NCBI GenBank assembly: GCA_023664605.1
Contig: JAMPFF010000023.1
Location: 1 to 42,635 of the forward strand
Length of the DNA: 42,635 nucleotides
Origin: Clostridium sp.
GTDB taxonomy: Bacteria; Bacillota; Clostridia; Lachnospirales; Lachnospiraceae
Reading direction: 5' to 3'
Shown: positions 14,762-23,340 of the stretch, in pieces
Position numbering within the stretch: the first letter of the stretch is position 1
Layout: the number at the start of each line of letters is the position of its first letter
Position numbers and translations under genes: made by a program
The notes under the pieces: generated by a model
The model's database searches: none
What the model saw: only the letters and a program-made list of their open reading frames with translations
What the model was told of the DNA's origin: nothing

Positions 14762-16207
14762 TCAAAAATTATAATATAGAAAATTAACCGGATTGAATCC
14801 CGGTCCATAGATACCAAACAAGTACCATATGACCAGCGCCGCCAGAATAATCAAAGTCTGACAGAGCCAACTCTGTGACCGGAAGATATTGTGCAGATTC
14901 CTGGTATTCCCTGCACGCGAAACCCATCCAACCCCCACAGCCCCCACGATAAGAATCATAAAATCCCATTGGTCAAGCCCTGCCTGATACAGTGTTCCAT
15001 CTGTCAGTATCCAAGGATTCCAACCGGTGAACATACGCCGCAACATGACAAAAGCTTCCTTACATCCATTCGCCCGAAAAAACAACCACGCAAATTCTAC
15101 TAATATGGCCGTAGTCAATTTCTTACGCAGCACCGCTCCATGGCTGTACTCATCCAATCCGAGTATCTGACATATTTTCTTTCTGGTTTTCACTGTCATA
15201 CTGCCAACCACCTGATACAATCCATTCAAAAGGCCCCAAATCAAAAAGGTAATGCCTGCACCATGCCACATTCCACAGAACAGAAAAACAACCATAATAT
15301 TAAAATATTTTCGCACCGTTCCTTTTCGGTTTCCACCAAGAGGAATATAAAGATAGTCCTTAAACCATGATGTTAAGGACATATGCCATCTTCTCCAGAA
15401 CTCTGATGTGGTAACTGCCCCATAAGGAACACGGAAATTTTCTGCCATTTCTATTCCGAAAAGCTTCGACACTCCCAAAACAATATCCATACATCCACTG
15501 AAATCCATATAAAGCTGCAATGAAAACAAAAGAACGGCAAATATAATAAATAATCCACGATACATATAATAATGCCCGAAAACCTCATCGACAAAAACCG
15601 CCGCCCTGTCCGCTATGACCATTTTCTTGATATATCCCCAAAGGATCCTAAGCATTCCCTGATAAAAAGTATCTTTATCAAAAGAATGCCCGGCAACAAG
15701 TTGAGGTCCTATCTTTTCATAGCGATTGATTGGCCCCGATACAATATACGGGAAATAGGACGCGTATAACAAATAATGCCAGAAGTTCTTTTCCGGCGAA
15801 ACTTGCCCTCTATATGTATCAACTATATAAGATACATTCTGGAATGTAAAAAAGGACATTCCCAGTGGCAGTACCAGCTTCCATGCCAAAGCTGTTCCCA
15901 ACAGCCGGTTAATGAATGCCAGTTCCATACCGCTCCATTTCACAATCAGCAGAATACCAATATTGATAAATATCAAAACAGCCAGAAAAAGCTTTCTTCC
16001 AGTCCTTTGTTCTTCCAGTTTTCTTGCGCCATACCATGTAAAAAAGGAAACAGACAGGATATATGCCAAAAAGACAGGCCCCGAACACATATAAAAGAAA
16101 ATACTGGAAAATAAAAGTATCATCCATTGCCGCTTTTTAGGCACTGCATAATAGATACAGATGGTTATAAATATAAAAAATAGAAATGCATAAGATGTGT
16201 ATACCAT
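14762..16207 (-). CDS. MBOAT-family membrane O-acyltransferase
   Basis: 481 residues with about ten membrane segments. DltB/AlgI family marks are present: FFTFQNVSYIVDTYRG, FPYIVSGPINRYEKIGPQ, EFWRRWHMSLTSWFKDYLYIPLGGNRKG, and the conserved His in FLFCGMWHGAGITFLIWG. It would pass an acyl group across the membrane to the SGNH partner encoded next. The lack of dltA/dltC or alginate genes suggests a separate polysaccharide or wall O-acetylation pair. AGGAG lies about ten bases before the ATG. Confidence 0.9.
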   Translation of the reverse strand: MVYTSYAFLFFIFITICIYYAVPKKRQWMILLFSSIFFYMCSGPVFLAYILSVSFFTWYGARKLEEQRTGRKLFLAVLIFINIGILLIVKWSGMELAFINRLLGTALAWKLVLPLGMSFFTFQNVSYIVDTYRGQVSPEKNFWHYLLYASYFPYIVSGPINRYEKIGPQLVAGHSFDKDTFYQGMLRILWGYIKKMVIADRAAVFVDEVFGHYYMYRGLFIIFAVLLFSLQLYMDFSGCMDIVLGVSKLFGIEMAENFRVPYGAVTTSEFWRRWHMSLTSWFKDYLYIPLGGNRKGTVRKYFNIMVVFLFCGMWHGAGITFLIWGLLNGLYQVVGSMTVKTRKKICQILGLDEYSHGAVLRKKLTTAILVEFAWLFFRANGCKEAFVMLRRMFTGWNPWILTDGTLYQAGLDQWDFMILIVGAVGVGWVSRAGNTRNLHNIFRSQSWLCQTLIILAALVIWYLFGIYGPGFNPVNFLYYNF

Positions 16208-16430
16208 GCTATTACATTCTCCTGTTCTTCTGGTTCAAGTTATCATCCTTCCCTTCCGGTTCCCTTTGAAAATACAGATATTATAACTTTTTATTTTAGC
16301 ATAAACATATCACAAATACCTCCTATAGTCAAATTTAATACACCATGCAAATAGCACAATTCTAACATAATAAGGCAATGTATAAACTATTTCTTACCAG
16401 GAAAAATCATGCATTCCATTTTCCTACATA
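16208..16430. other. Intergenic region upstream of the MBOAT gene
   Basis: No gene. On the minus strand a TATAAT box at 16285-16280 is the likely -10 of the MBOAT/SGNH pair, with only a weak -35 (ATGTTT region near 16308). The rest is AT-rich and featureless. Confidence 0.35.
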
Positions 16431-16615
16431 TTACCACAAACCCCAATAACACCCCGCCAGCAATACGCGTTTTCTGCCCAGCATATCCGCCAACGCCCCC
16501 GACGGAACTTTACGAAACAGGCTCGTCACATGAAAAATCCCCTCTATCACGCCAATCTGCCAGAGGCTTACCCCCCATAACCCAGATAAATATTTTTCTT
16601 TAAATTTTGATACAT
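16431..16615 (-). pseudogene. N-terminal MFS transporter remnant, frameshifted and truncated
   Basis: An intact ribosome site (AAGGAG) lies eight bases before an ATG at 16615, and the frame begins MYQNLKKNIYLGY, a common MFS start. After a frame change it continues GVSLWQIGVIEGIFHVTSLF and VPSGALADMLGRKRVLLAG, which is the segment 2 to loop 2-3 motif (G-x-LAD-x-x-GRK-x-x-L) of MFS transporters. A stop follows and the remaining ten or so membrane segments are absent. Confidence 0.75.
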
Positions 16616-16659
16616 AACAGTAACTCCTTTTCTATTTGGTGTATTTTTGCGTACAAAAA

Positions 16660-16681
16660 AAGACATATTTTCATATGTCTT
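16660..16681 (-). terminator. Rho-independent terminator of the SuhB-like gene
   Basis: AAGACATA (16660-16667) pairs with TATGTCTT (16674-16681) around a six-base loop. Read on the minus strand it is followed by a run of T (the A run at 16655-16660). It serves the leftward gene ending at 16827. Confidence 0.7.
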
Positions 16682-16826
16682 ATCGGAATTACTGCAATCT
16701 CAAAATGACCCTTTTTTATCCCAAAATGGGCGCAGTAATCCCGTCGAAGCGCAATGTATACGTTTTCGACTGACTGCTGCTACTGCAAATTGGCGTATAT
16801 CCAAATCCGGTCATTGTTGTTATCTC

Positions 16827-17585
16827 CTATATTACCTCTCTTAACTCCTCATGAATCCTTCCATTCGTTGCGACGACGCTTCCTCTTTGCAAAAGATTCA
16901 GCGGTTTCCCCGAAAAGTCCGTCACCATTCCTCCCGCCTCTGTCACTAACAGCATTCCGGCGGCAAAATCCCACGGGCTTAAAACCGGTTCAAAAAATCC
17001 GCCCGTGCGCCCGCAGGCAACATAAGCTAAGTCCAAAGCCGCCGAACCTGTCCTGCGGATATCCTGGCTCTTTTTAAAAACATTTTGAATCCGTTTGAAA
17101 TTTTCCTCCGCCAGTTCCTTATCATAAGGCGACGTACCGACCGTAATAATGGTCTCGCTCAACGTCTCCGCCCCGGACACATAAATGGGCTTATCATTCA
17201 AAAAACTGCCTTTTCCTTTCTGCGCATAGTAAATATCCTCTCTGAAAGGGTCGTAAATAATCCCCAGCGTAATTTCGCCCTTATCATACAATCCCAGCGA
17301 TACGACGCTGTGCTGATAGTCGTGGATGAGGTTTGTCGTGCCGTCTATCGGGTCGAGAATCCAGTAGGTATCCGCGCTCATCTTATGAAGCCCTTCCTCC
17401 TCGCCCAGAAATTGAATCTCCGGCGCCAGCTTTCCCAGTTCCCGTGATAAAAAACTCTGGATATCCGTATCCACCTGCGTCACATAATCCGCCGGTCCTT
17501 TCACCTTAACATGAGCCGCTCTTTCCCTGTTTTCCACGAATGTTTTCGTCTGTTGTACCAATGCAAGGACATCTTGTATGTTCAT
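16827..17585 (-). CDS. suhB: Inositol-monophosphatase family phosphatase
   Basis: 252 residues, complete. The Mg2+-binding motifs of the family are all present: GEEEG (metal Glu), WILDPIDGTTNLIH (DPxDGT block) and late SPWDFAAGMLLVTEAGG (WD). ADYVTQVD supplies the earlier metal Asp. It dephosphorylates inositol-1-phosphate or a related small phosphoester (some relatives act on PAP or fructose-1,6-bisphosphate), in the cytosol. It lies 74 bases after the diguanylate cyclase stop and may share its transcript. The symbol is by family; the true substrate is not decided by sequence. Confidence 0.88.
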   Translation of the reverse strand: MNIQDVLALVQQTKTFVENRERAAHVKVKGPADYVTQVDTDIQSFLSRELGKLAPEIQFLGEEEGLHKMSADTYWILDPIDGTTNLIHDYQHSVVSLGLYDKGEITLGIIYDPFREDIYYAQKGKGSFLNDKPIYVSGAETLSETIITVGTSPYDKELAEENFKRIQNVFKKSQDIRRTGSAALDLAYVACGRTGGFFEPVLSPWDFAAGMLLVTEAGGMVTDFSGKPLNLLQRGSVVATNGRIHEELREVI

Positions 17586-17586
17586 A

Positions 17587-17658
17587 TCACTTCATCTGCC
17601 TTTCCTGCATTGCAATATTATCTTGTATTGCAGCCATATCCTGTATTGTAGTTTCCAT
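17587..17658 (-). CDS. Possible 23-residue micro-ORF between cyclase and phosphatase genes
   Basis: The minus strand reads METTIQDMAAIQDNIAMQER followed by three residues and a stop, filling nearly all of the gap. The spacing of hydrophobics suggests one amphipathic helix. No good ribosome site was found, and the DNA contains repeated CTGTATTG-like units, so it may be noise. Confidence 0.2.
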   Translation of the reverse strand: METTIQDMAAIQDNIAMQERQMK

Positions 17659-17659
17659 C

Positions 17660-19435
17660 TCACACAATCTCCACCCTATTCTTACCGCCCTTTTTCGCCT
17701 TATAAAGCCCCATATCCACTCGGCTGCACAGCGTATCCACCGTATCGTCCGCCTTTGCCTGCGTGACGCCGAGGCTTACCGTCTGCGGTCTGATACCCGG
17801 AAAATCGGTATTTGCAAAGCACTGTCTTATCAAATCCGCCACATAAGCGGCGGCGGAAGTCTCCGAATTGTGCAGAATCATCATAAACTCCTCTCCACCC
17901 CATCTGCCGGAAGAAACGCTCCTCATATGTCCTGCCTGTCCGTTACTTTGCAGGATGTCCGCCAGTCCGATAATGACCGCGTCGCCCTCCTGGTGTCCGT
18001 ATGTATCGTTTACCTGTTTGAAATTATCAATATCCAGCATAATCAGCGAAAACTTCTCGTTTTCAATATTGGTAAGCGCTTTTTCAATCTGCGCCTGAAT
18101 CTCTTTCCGATTATAAAGTCCCGTCAGACCGTCGATAATAGCCGCCATTTTCAATCTCTCATTCGCGGATTCCAACTGCTTATTCATATCCTCCAGTTCC
18201 AGCGACGTTACGCTGATAAACGTAGCCAGACGGGAAACAAGCGGCACTTTGGAAAGCGCATTTTCATCCGGCGTATTGGCGTGTGCGGCAAACGCTTTCT
18301 TTTCTCCCTCCCGCATCGCGGCAATGACAAGCGTAACATTATGCTGGTTCAATTTTTCGTTGGTGCGCAGAAATTCCCCGTGGGAAAAGAACCCGCATGA
18401 CGGCGATATCTCCTTAAACGGCTGAATTTCATAGGTCGGCTCTTTATCAGTCCAGAACGTACGCCTTGCCGCACAGGAAAAAATATGCAGCAAATCGGGC
18501 GCAAATTCGGCGATTCTCTGGCTGTCATATGTTATACTCTCAATAATGGTTCCCGGGTCGCCGTAAGAAATCCGCACAACCGAACCGACGTCGATATCGG
18601 ACGTCATTGTTAGGGAGCCATCGGCATTGCTTGCTACCGGCGTACGCAGGATGGTCGTGTCATTATGCTCGTAAAAAAGCGGAAATTCCAGCGTATTATA
18701 AAAAAAGTTCTCGTCGTTTTTGATATTCAAATATTTATGGTACACGTCGTAAGCCGCTATACCGTCAAGCTCCTGCAAAATAGAGCCGTTTGACTTCGTC
18801 ACATGGAATTTTCGCCCAAGCGGCTTCCAGCCCGTCACCTTAATCGAATCCACATAAAAATCGTCGCCGCCGTAAAATATAATAATAATGGAACTTGATG
18901 AAAAACCGCCGTCTTTGGTAAAGACGCAGCAATCGTCGCTCGTAATGTCATCACTGCACGAAACGCCGCCGAAAATCTGAATGCCCGGCGCGATATCCTT
19001 CAAGCCGTCGCAGAACTTTGTGGTAGAACCCTCCGGGATGGAAAAAAACATCTCGACAGCTTTTACCCACGGATTTTTCTTCGTTTCCTCGACAATCGCC
19101 GCGGTAATCGCTTCTACGGGTTCTTTCGCCATATCGTACCGGAAAATCGCAAATTGGGTCGATGGCAGCTCAAATATCGTACATACTACCGTAATATTGC
19201 CGGAAAGCTGGCAGTCGATAATGTTGCCGCTCGTGGAACAGCCCGTATATGGCGTATCAGGGAAAGATTGCACAATCGTATCGCACACTTCGCGAAGCGT
19301 TTCTTCCTCCAGCACCTCGGAATAAACTTGAAATAATCCGGCTTTTTCATTATTTTGGACGCACTGCTTTTGAAAATCTTCCAGCTCTTTTGCAAACGCC
19401 GCCTTATTATGATACTCAAATCGAAACTGTTTCAT
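17660..19435 (-). CDS. FIST-domain sensor diguanylate cyclase
   Basis: 591 residues from the first ATG with GGAAGG eleven bases upstream; a TTG ten codons earlier has no site. Residues ~1-400 form FIST_N and FIST_C sensor domains (YTGCSTSGNI, FGGVSCSDDI, FYGGDDFYVDSIKVTGWKPLG, SCGFFSHGEF), thought to bind small ligands such as amino acids. After a helical linker (LEDMNKQLESANERLKMAAIIDGLTGLYNRKE) comes a GGDEF domain. It has the active-site variant GGEEF and LIMLDIDNFKQVNDTYGHQEGD, so it should make cyclic di-GMP. The product-inhibition site is RSVS instead of RxxD, so feedback control is probably lost. No membrane segment. Confidence 0.88.
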   Translation of the reverse strand: MKQFRFEYHNKAAFAKELEDFQKQCVQNNEKAGLFQVYSEVLEEETLREVCDTIVQSFPDTPYTGCSTSGNIIDCQLSGNITVVCTIFELPSTQFAIFRYDMAKEPVEAITAAIVEETKKNPWVKAVEMFFSIPEGSTTKFCDGLKDIAPGIQIFGGVSCSDDITSDDCCVFTKDGGFSSSSIIIIFYGGDDFYVDSIKVTGWKPLGRKFHVTKSNGSILQELDGIAAYDVYHKYLNIKNDENFFYNTLEFPLFYEHNDTTILRTPVASNADGSLTMTSDIDVGSVVRISYGDPGTIIESITYDSQRIAEFAPDLLHIFSCAARRTFWTDKEPTYEIQPFKEISPSCGFFSHGEFLRTNEKLNQHNVTLVIAAMREGEKKAFAAHANTPDENALSKVPLVSRLATFISVTSLELEDMNKQLESANERLKMAAIIDGLTGLYNRKEIQAQIEKALTNIENEKFSLIMLDIDNFKQVNDTYGHQEGDAVIIGLADILQSNGQAGHMRSVSSGRWGGEEFMMILHNSETSAAAYVADLIRQCFANTDFPGIRPQTVSLGVTQAKADDTVDTLCSRVDMGLYKAKKGGKNRVEIV

Positions 19436-19568
19436 CTTAATCCATACCTTCCTCTCAGCTTGCAAGATTTGTATGCCAAAGCGCTGGCCAATATCCGCAA
19501 GACAAATAAATTTTTCACACTATCTGCCTGTCCTGTATGTATAAACCCCCAATTCATTCTTATTATTC

Positions 19569-19597
19569 ATTATATTGCATAATTATCCGCTTTACAA
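19569..19597 (-). promoter_or_regulatory. Promoter of the diguanylate cyclase gene
   Basis: On the minus strand TTGTAA (19597-19592) and a perfect TATAAT (19574-19569) are 17 bases apart. It diverges from the response-regulator promoter that starts 23 bases away. Confidence 0.65.
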
Positions 19598-19619
19598 GTT
19601 CTACTATTTTTTTTACAGA

Positions 19620-19648
19620 TTGACGAAAAAGACAAATCCATGTATCAT
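19620..19648 (+). promoter_or_regulatory. Promoter of the LytTR two-component genes
   Basis: TTGACG (19620-19625) and TATCAT (19643-19648) are 17 bases apart. Transcription would start about 19655, at the head of the triple repeat. Confidence 0.55.
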
Positions 19649-19652
19649 AAAT

Positions 19653-19705
19653 CAAGTGTTAGAACACTTGATTACAAGTGTCACAACACTTGATTACAAG
19701 TATTA
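19653..19705. promoter_or_regulatory. Three direct repeats with 22-bp period, likely LytTR sites
   Basis: CAAGTGTTA (19653), CAAGTGTCA (19675) and CAAGTATTA (19697) recur at exactly 22-bp steps. LytTR regulators bind ~9-bp direct repeats on the same helix face two turns apart, which this matches. The units also build inverted repeats, including the perfect ATCAAGTGTT-AG-AACACTTGAT at 19651-19672. The array lies at and below the predicted start site of the regulator gene, so binding would repress it; a leader RNA hairpin is the alternative. Confidence 0.6.
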
Positions 19706-19728
19706 CACCGGAAAGAGGGGCGGCCAAC

Positions 19729-20433
19729 GTGCGCATTGCGATATGTGATGATGAAAAAGCGCAGCAGGAACTTTTGCAAAAATACCTGAAAGAGTGGGCA
19801 GCGCAGACGCGCACTCCGTTGGAAACCGTTCTTTTTCCCGGCGCGGAAGCGTTTTTATTCGCATGGGAGGACGATAAAAACTACGATTTACTGATTCTGG
19901 ATATCGAAATGGGCGCGGTAAGCGGTATGGAGCTTGCGGGCAGCATCCGCAGGCAAAACGAGGATATCCCGATTCTGTTTGTGACCGGATATGACAAATA
20001 TATGGCGCAGGGATATGAGGTCGCGGCGCTGCATTATCTGTTAAAGCCCGTCCACAAGGAGAAGTTTTTCAGCGTTATGGATAAACTAAAGCAAAAGAAA
20101 AAGCCGGAAGAGAAATTGCTGTTCCGCACCGAAAACGGCTCGCTTTCCCTGCCCGTCTCCAAAATCTGGTATGTGGAGGCAAGGGCGCACCGCTGCATCC
20201 TGTACACGGCGGACACGGAATATGTCCTGCTCGCTTCGATTAGCGAAACGGCGCAGTATTTGGAAAAGCACAGCGAATTTATCCGCTGCCACCGCTCATA
20301 TCTGGTGAACATACAACATATCGCCGCCATTATCAAGACAGACCTTATTCTGGACGATAAACGCCGCCTGCCCGTCAGCCGCAGCGCGCAAAAGAAAGTA
20401 AATCAGGCATTTTTGACATTCTATCATAGATAG
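19729..20433 (+). CDS. LytTR-family response regulator
   Basis: 234 residues from a GTG with AGAGGGG eight bases upstream; the longer frame that starts inside the repeats has no site. The receiver domain has the acidic pair in CDDEK, phospho-acceptor Asp58 in LLILDIEMG, FVTGYDKYM and the Lys of LLKPV. Residues ~135-232 are the LytTR DNA-binding domain (VSKIWYVEARAHRCILYT, FIRCHRSYLVNIQHI, LPVSRSAQKKV). It is followed by its GHKL kinase. Targets probably include its own leader repeats; the ABC exporter genes downstream are the likely physiological output. Confidence 0.92.
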   Translation: MRIAICDDEKAQQELLQKYLKEWAAQTRTPLETVLFPGAEAFLFAWEDDKNYDLLILDIEMGAVSGMELAGSIRRQNEDIPILFVTGYDKYMAQGYEVAALHYLLKPVHKEKFFSVMDKLKQKKKPEEKLLFRTENGSLSLPVSKIWYVEARAHRCILYTADTEYVLLASISETAQYLEKHSEFIRCHRSYLVNIQHIAAIIKTDLILDDKRRLPVSRSAQKKVNQAFLTFYHR

Positions 20434-20498
20434 AATTTATTACAAATAAAATTGACGCATAAAATTCATCATTTACGAAAGGGAGGCTTGACGGGAAA

Positions 20499-21230
20499 AT
20501 GAACTGGCAGATGATAGGCATCATAACAGGTGTCCTCTTTTTTAACCTGCTGCTGTGGCTTTTTTTCATGCCATGGTATGTGAACCGCAGGCTTTCCCGT
20601 TTCCAAAACGAGCTTGTCAACAAGCATTACAGTGAAGTGGACACGATGTATCGGAGAATGCGGGGCTGGCGGCACGACTACCACAATCACATACAAACGT
20701 TAAAAGCATATATGAGCCTGTCGCAGTACGAGGAAACGATGCAGTATTTAAACAGGCTGGAAGCTGACCTTGCCAACGTGGATACGCTCCTGAAAACCGG
20801 AAATGTTATGGTAGACGCCATTTTAAACAGCAAATTGACGCTGATGCAGGAGCGGCATATCCCGGTGGACGCCACCGCCGCTGTGCCGGAGAATATTTCC
20901 ATTCCTGACATCGACTTATCCGTTATCATCGGCAATCTTTTGGACAATGCCATGGAGGCGTGTATGCAGCTTCCGGAGAAAGAACGTTTCATCCGCATCT
21001 ATATCGACGTCATTAAGAAGCAATTATACATTTCCGTCACCAATTCCATGCCGGAGCAGGTCAAAAAACGCGAAGAACGTTTTTCTACCTCCAAGGGAAA
21101 CGGACACGGACTCGGTCTTTTCAGGATTGACAGCATCGTCAACAAACACGGAGGTTATGTAAACCGGCAGACCGACAGCGGCGTTTTCGCCACGGAAATT
21201 ACGCTGCCGCTGATTCCCGCCGCCCCCTGA
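20499..21230 (+). CDS. GHKL (AgrC-type) sensor histidine kinase
   Basis: 243 residues, short for the family. A single N-terminal membrane helix (MIGIITGVLFFNLLLWLFFM) replaces the usual multi-span sensor. The dimerisation/phospho-acceptor region has His59 in WRHDYHNHIQTLKAYM. The ATPase part has the N box NLLDNAMEAC and the glycine motif GNGHGLGLFRI. Without an outside domain, the signal may be in the membrane or come from a partner such as the downstream transporters. It phosphorylates the LytTR regulator encoded 65 bases upstream. Confidence 0.9.
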   Translation: MNWQMIGIITGVLFFNLLLWLFFMPWYVNRRLSRFQNELVNKHYSEVDTMYRRMRGWRHDYHNHIQTLKAYMSLSQYEETMQYLNRLEADLANVDTLLKTGNVMVDAILNSKLTLMQERHIPVDATAAVPENISIPDIDLSVIIGNLLDNAMEACMQLPEKERFIRIYIDVIKKQLYISVTNSMPEQVKKREERFSTSKGNGHGLGLFRIDSIVNKHGGYVNRQTDSGVFATEITLPLIPAAP

Positions 21231-21259
21231 CTGAAACGCATTTTTCATTCGTTTTTCCA

Positions 21260-21300
21260 TTCGTGCATGACAGCTTACCATTCATGCACGAAATTTTTTT
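21260..21300 (+). terminator. Rho-independent terminator after the kinase gene
   Basis: TTCGTGCATG (21260-21269) pairs with CATGCACGAA (21283-21292), followed by a T run at 21294-21300. It separates the two-component genes from the exporters. Confidence 0.8.
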
Positions 21301-21326
21301 CCGGAAAAATAATATGATACACTACG

Positions 21327-21374
21327 AGAAAATCGCTGCGCGATTATCTCGGAAAGAATGCTTCGCATTCTTCC
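21327..21374. repeat. 48-bp double-hairpin repeat, copy 2
   Basis: Differs from 9618-9665 at three positions; both small hairpins (AATCGCTGCGCGATT and GAATGCTTCGCATTC) keep pairing or lose one pair. It lies between the terminator and the first exporter gene. Confidence 0.75.
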
Positions 21375-21423
21375 GCTCTTTGGCAAAATTTCATAATATT
21401 ACGAGAAAGGCATGGTGACGGCT

Positions 21424-23340
21424 ATGTTATATTTAGAAAAGGTCTTTAGCGACAAATCACGGCAAAAATACGGGCTTATCAGCAACTATATCTATAACTT
21501 GAAAGCGGCGAAAGAATGGGATAAGAAACTTTTCTGGGGACAGATTGCGGTTGTCATCCCGACTGTTGCCGCACCGCTTCTTAGCGCGTGGCTGCCGTCC
21601 AGATTAGTGTTTGACTTAACCGGTCAAATTCCTTTCCCCAGGCTCGCTCTGGAAATGGCTCTCATATCACTTGTTTTGTGGATTTGTAACGCTTTCGCCA
21701 ATATGATATCGGAATACTGCTATTTTGAGGGCAATTTTATCAGCACCTATTATGCCAAAAAATACGTCCATAAGGTTATCGATGTGGATTACGACTATCT
21801 GGAGGATGCAGCGTACCAGAAGATTTACGGCAACGCATGGCGCGTCGCCCAGTATGGGCAGGGGGTTTCCCGTGCAATGTCAACGTTTTCCATTTTCACC
21901 TCATCTTTTGTCGGCACTGTCATTTATGGATTCATACTGGCGCAAAAAAGCCTGATTTTGCTGCTGACGCTGACCGCCTCGCTCAGTATCAGCCTTTATC
22001 TGCTTTCCTTTGTCCGCAAAAAACACGCGGCTTACTATGAAAAGCTCCAGCTTCCCGCCAGAAAAGAAAGCTATATCAGCGCAGCCGCCACCAACAGCGC
22101 GGCGGGTAAGGACATCCGCCTTTACCGCCTTGCAGGCTGGTTTTTGGAAAAATATGACGCTTCCTTACAGGAAATTGGCAATACTTACGGCATTATCCAC
22201 CACTGGTATCTGTTCCGTAATGTCTCGCACGCCTTTTTACAGCTTCTTATGGACGGCGCGGCTTTCGGACTATTAGTCGTCATGCTGACTAAGGGCGCGC
22301 TGACGACAGCGCAATTCGTATTTTATATCGGTATCGTCAGCAGCTTTTCTCTCTCTTTTGAGAACGTATTAAGGTCGGTCATGAACTTTAGCAACACGAG
22401 CGCATCCATTAGTTATATACGGGAATTTCTGGAAACGAAAGATACATGGAAACGGACAGACGGCATCGGCGCGGACAAACTCGCCGCTTTCCAAAAAGAC
22501 GCCGTCAAGGTAGAACTTCGCAATGTTTCCTTTACTTATCCGGGCAAAAAAGAACCGGCTTTAAAAAATATCAACGCCATCATCTCACCCGGTGAAAAAG
22601 TTGCGCTCATCGGCTTAAACGGCGCGGGAAAAACGACGCTGGTAAAACTTATCTGCGGCTTTTACCATCCTACGGAGGGCGAAATCTTAATTAACGACAT
22701 TCCCGCCTCGGCATATACGAGAGACGAATATTACAGTCTCGTATCCGTGCTTTTTCAGGACTCTGCTTTCCTTGCGCGGACGCTGGATGAAAATCTGACC
22801 GGTCAAAATACGGAGGACATAGACAGGGCGCGGCTTTCTCATGCACTAAAGCTTTCCGGCTTCCAAAGCGTTTATGACGCGCTCCCTAAGAAAGGGCGGA
22901 CGCTTTTAGTGCAGGAGGTAAACGAAAACTCCACCAATTTTTCAGGCGGGGAAAAACAAAAACTGCTGTTTGCCAGAGCGTTGTACCAGAATACGCCGCT
23001 TGTCATTTTAGACGAACCGACCGCCGCGCTTGACCCTATCGCGGAAAATGAACTTTACTTAAATTATGGCAAGTCGATGGAACATAAAACGAGCATTTAT
23101 ATTTCCCACAGACTTTCCAGCACCAGATTTTGCGACAGGATTCTGCTCTTAGAGCATGGCGAAATCATAGAAGAGGGAACGCATGAAAGCCTGCTCGCCG
23201 AAAAGAGCCGTTATGCGGAACTTTTTGAAACACAGAGCCAGTATTATAAAGATGAAATCGAAAGAAAACGCAAAAGCGAACTGATGGGCGATACCTATCA
23301 GACAAAAGCGGACGCGGAAAGGGGTGTATTCGATGAGTAA
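21424..23340 (+). CDS. ABC exporter half 1 (membrane domain plus ATPase)
   Basis: 638 residues; this ATG is chosen because GGTGA (anti-ribosome complement) lies five bases before it. About six membrane segments fill residues 40-330. The ATPase has Walker A IGLNGAGKTTLVKL, Q-loop VLFQDSAF, signature NFSGGEKQKLLFARAL, Walker B plus catalytic Glu in VILDEPTAALDP, and switch His in YISHRLSS. All catalytic residues are intact. The next gene encodes a second half-transporter overlapping by eight bases, so the two probably form a heterodimer. Peptide, lipid or drug export is possible; no peptidase domain is present. Confidence 0.88.
   Translation: MLYLEKVFSDKSRQKYGLISNYIYNLKAAKEWDKKLFWGQIAVVIPTVAAPLLSAWLPSRLVFDLTGQIPFPRLALEMALISLVLWICNAFANMISEYCYFEGNFISTYYAKKYVHKVIDVDYDYLEDAAYQKIYGNAWRVAQYGQGVSRAMSTFSIFTSSFVGTVIYGFILAQKSLILLLTLTASLSISLYLLSFVRKKHAAYYEKLQLPARKESYISAAATNSAAGKDIRLYRLAGWFLEKYDASLQEIGNTYGIIHHWYLFRNVSHAFLQLLMDGAAFGLLVVMLTKGALTTAQFVFYIGIVSSFSLSFENVLRSVMNFSNTSASISYIREFLETKDTWKRTDGIGADKLAAFQKDAVKVELRNVSFTYPGKKEPALKNINAIISPGEKVALIGLNGAGKTTLVKLICGFYHPTEGEILINDIPASAYTRDEYYSLVSVLFQDSAFLARTLDENLTGQNTEDIDRARLSHALKLSGFQSVYDALPKKGRTLLVQEVNENSTNFSGGEKQKLLFARALYQNTPLVILDEPTAALDPIAENELYLNYGKSMEHKTSIYISHRLSSTRFCDRILLLEHGEIIEEGTHESLLAEKSRYAELFETQSQYYKDEIERKRKSELMGDTYQTKADAERGVFDE

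Noticed and set aside
17540-18400. 286-codon plus-strand frame
   Set aside because: It is antisense to the GGDEF domain, whose motifs are certain; basic, Arg/His-rich product typical of a shadow frame.
19651-19705. Repeat array as a mini-CRISPR
   Set aside because: Units are 9 bp with 13-bp gaps that are themselves repeated, and no cas genes are present.
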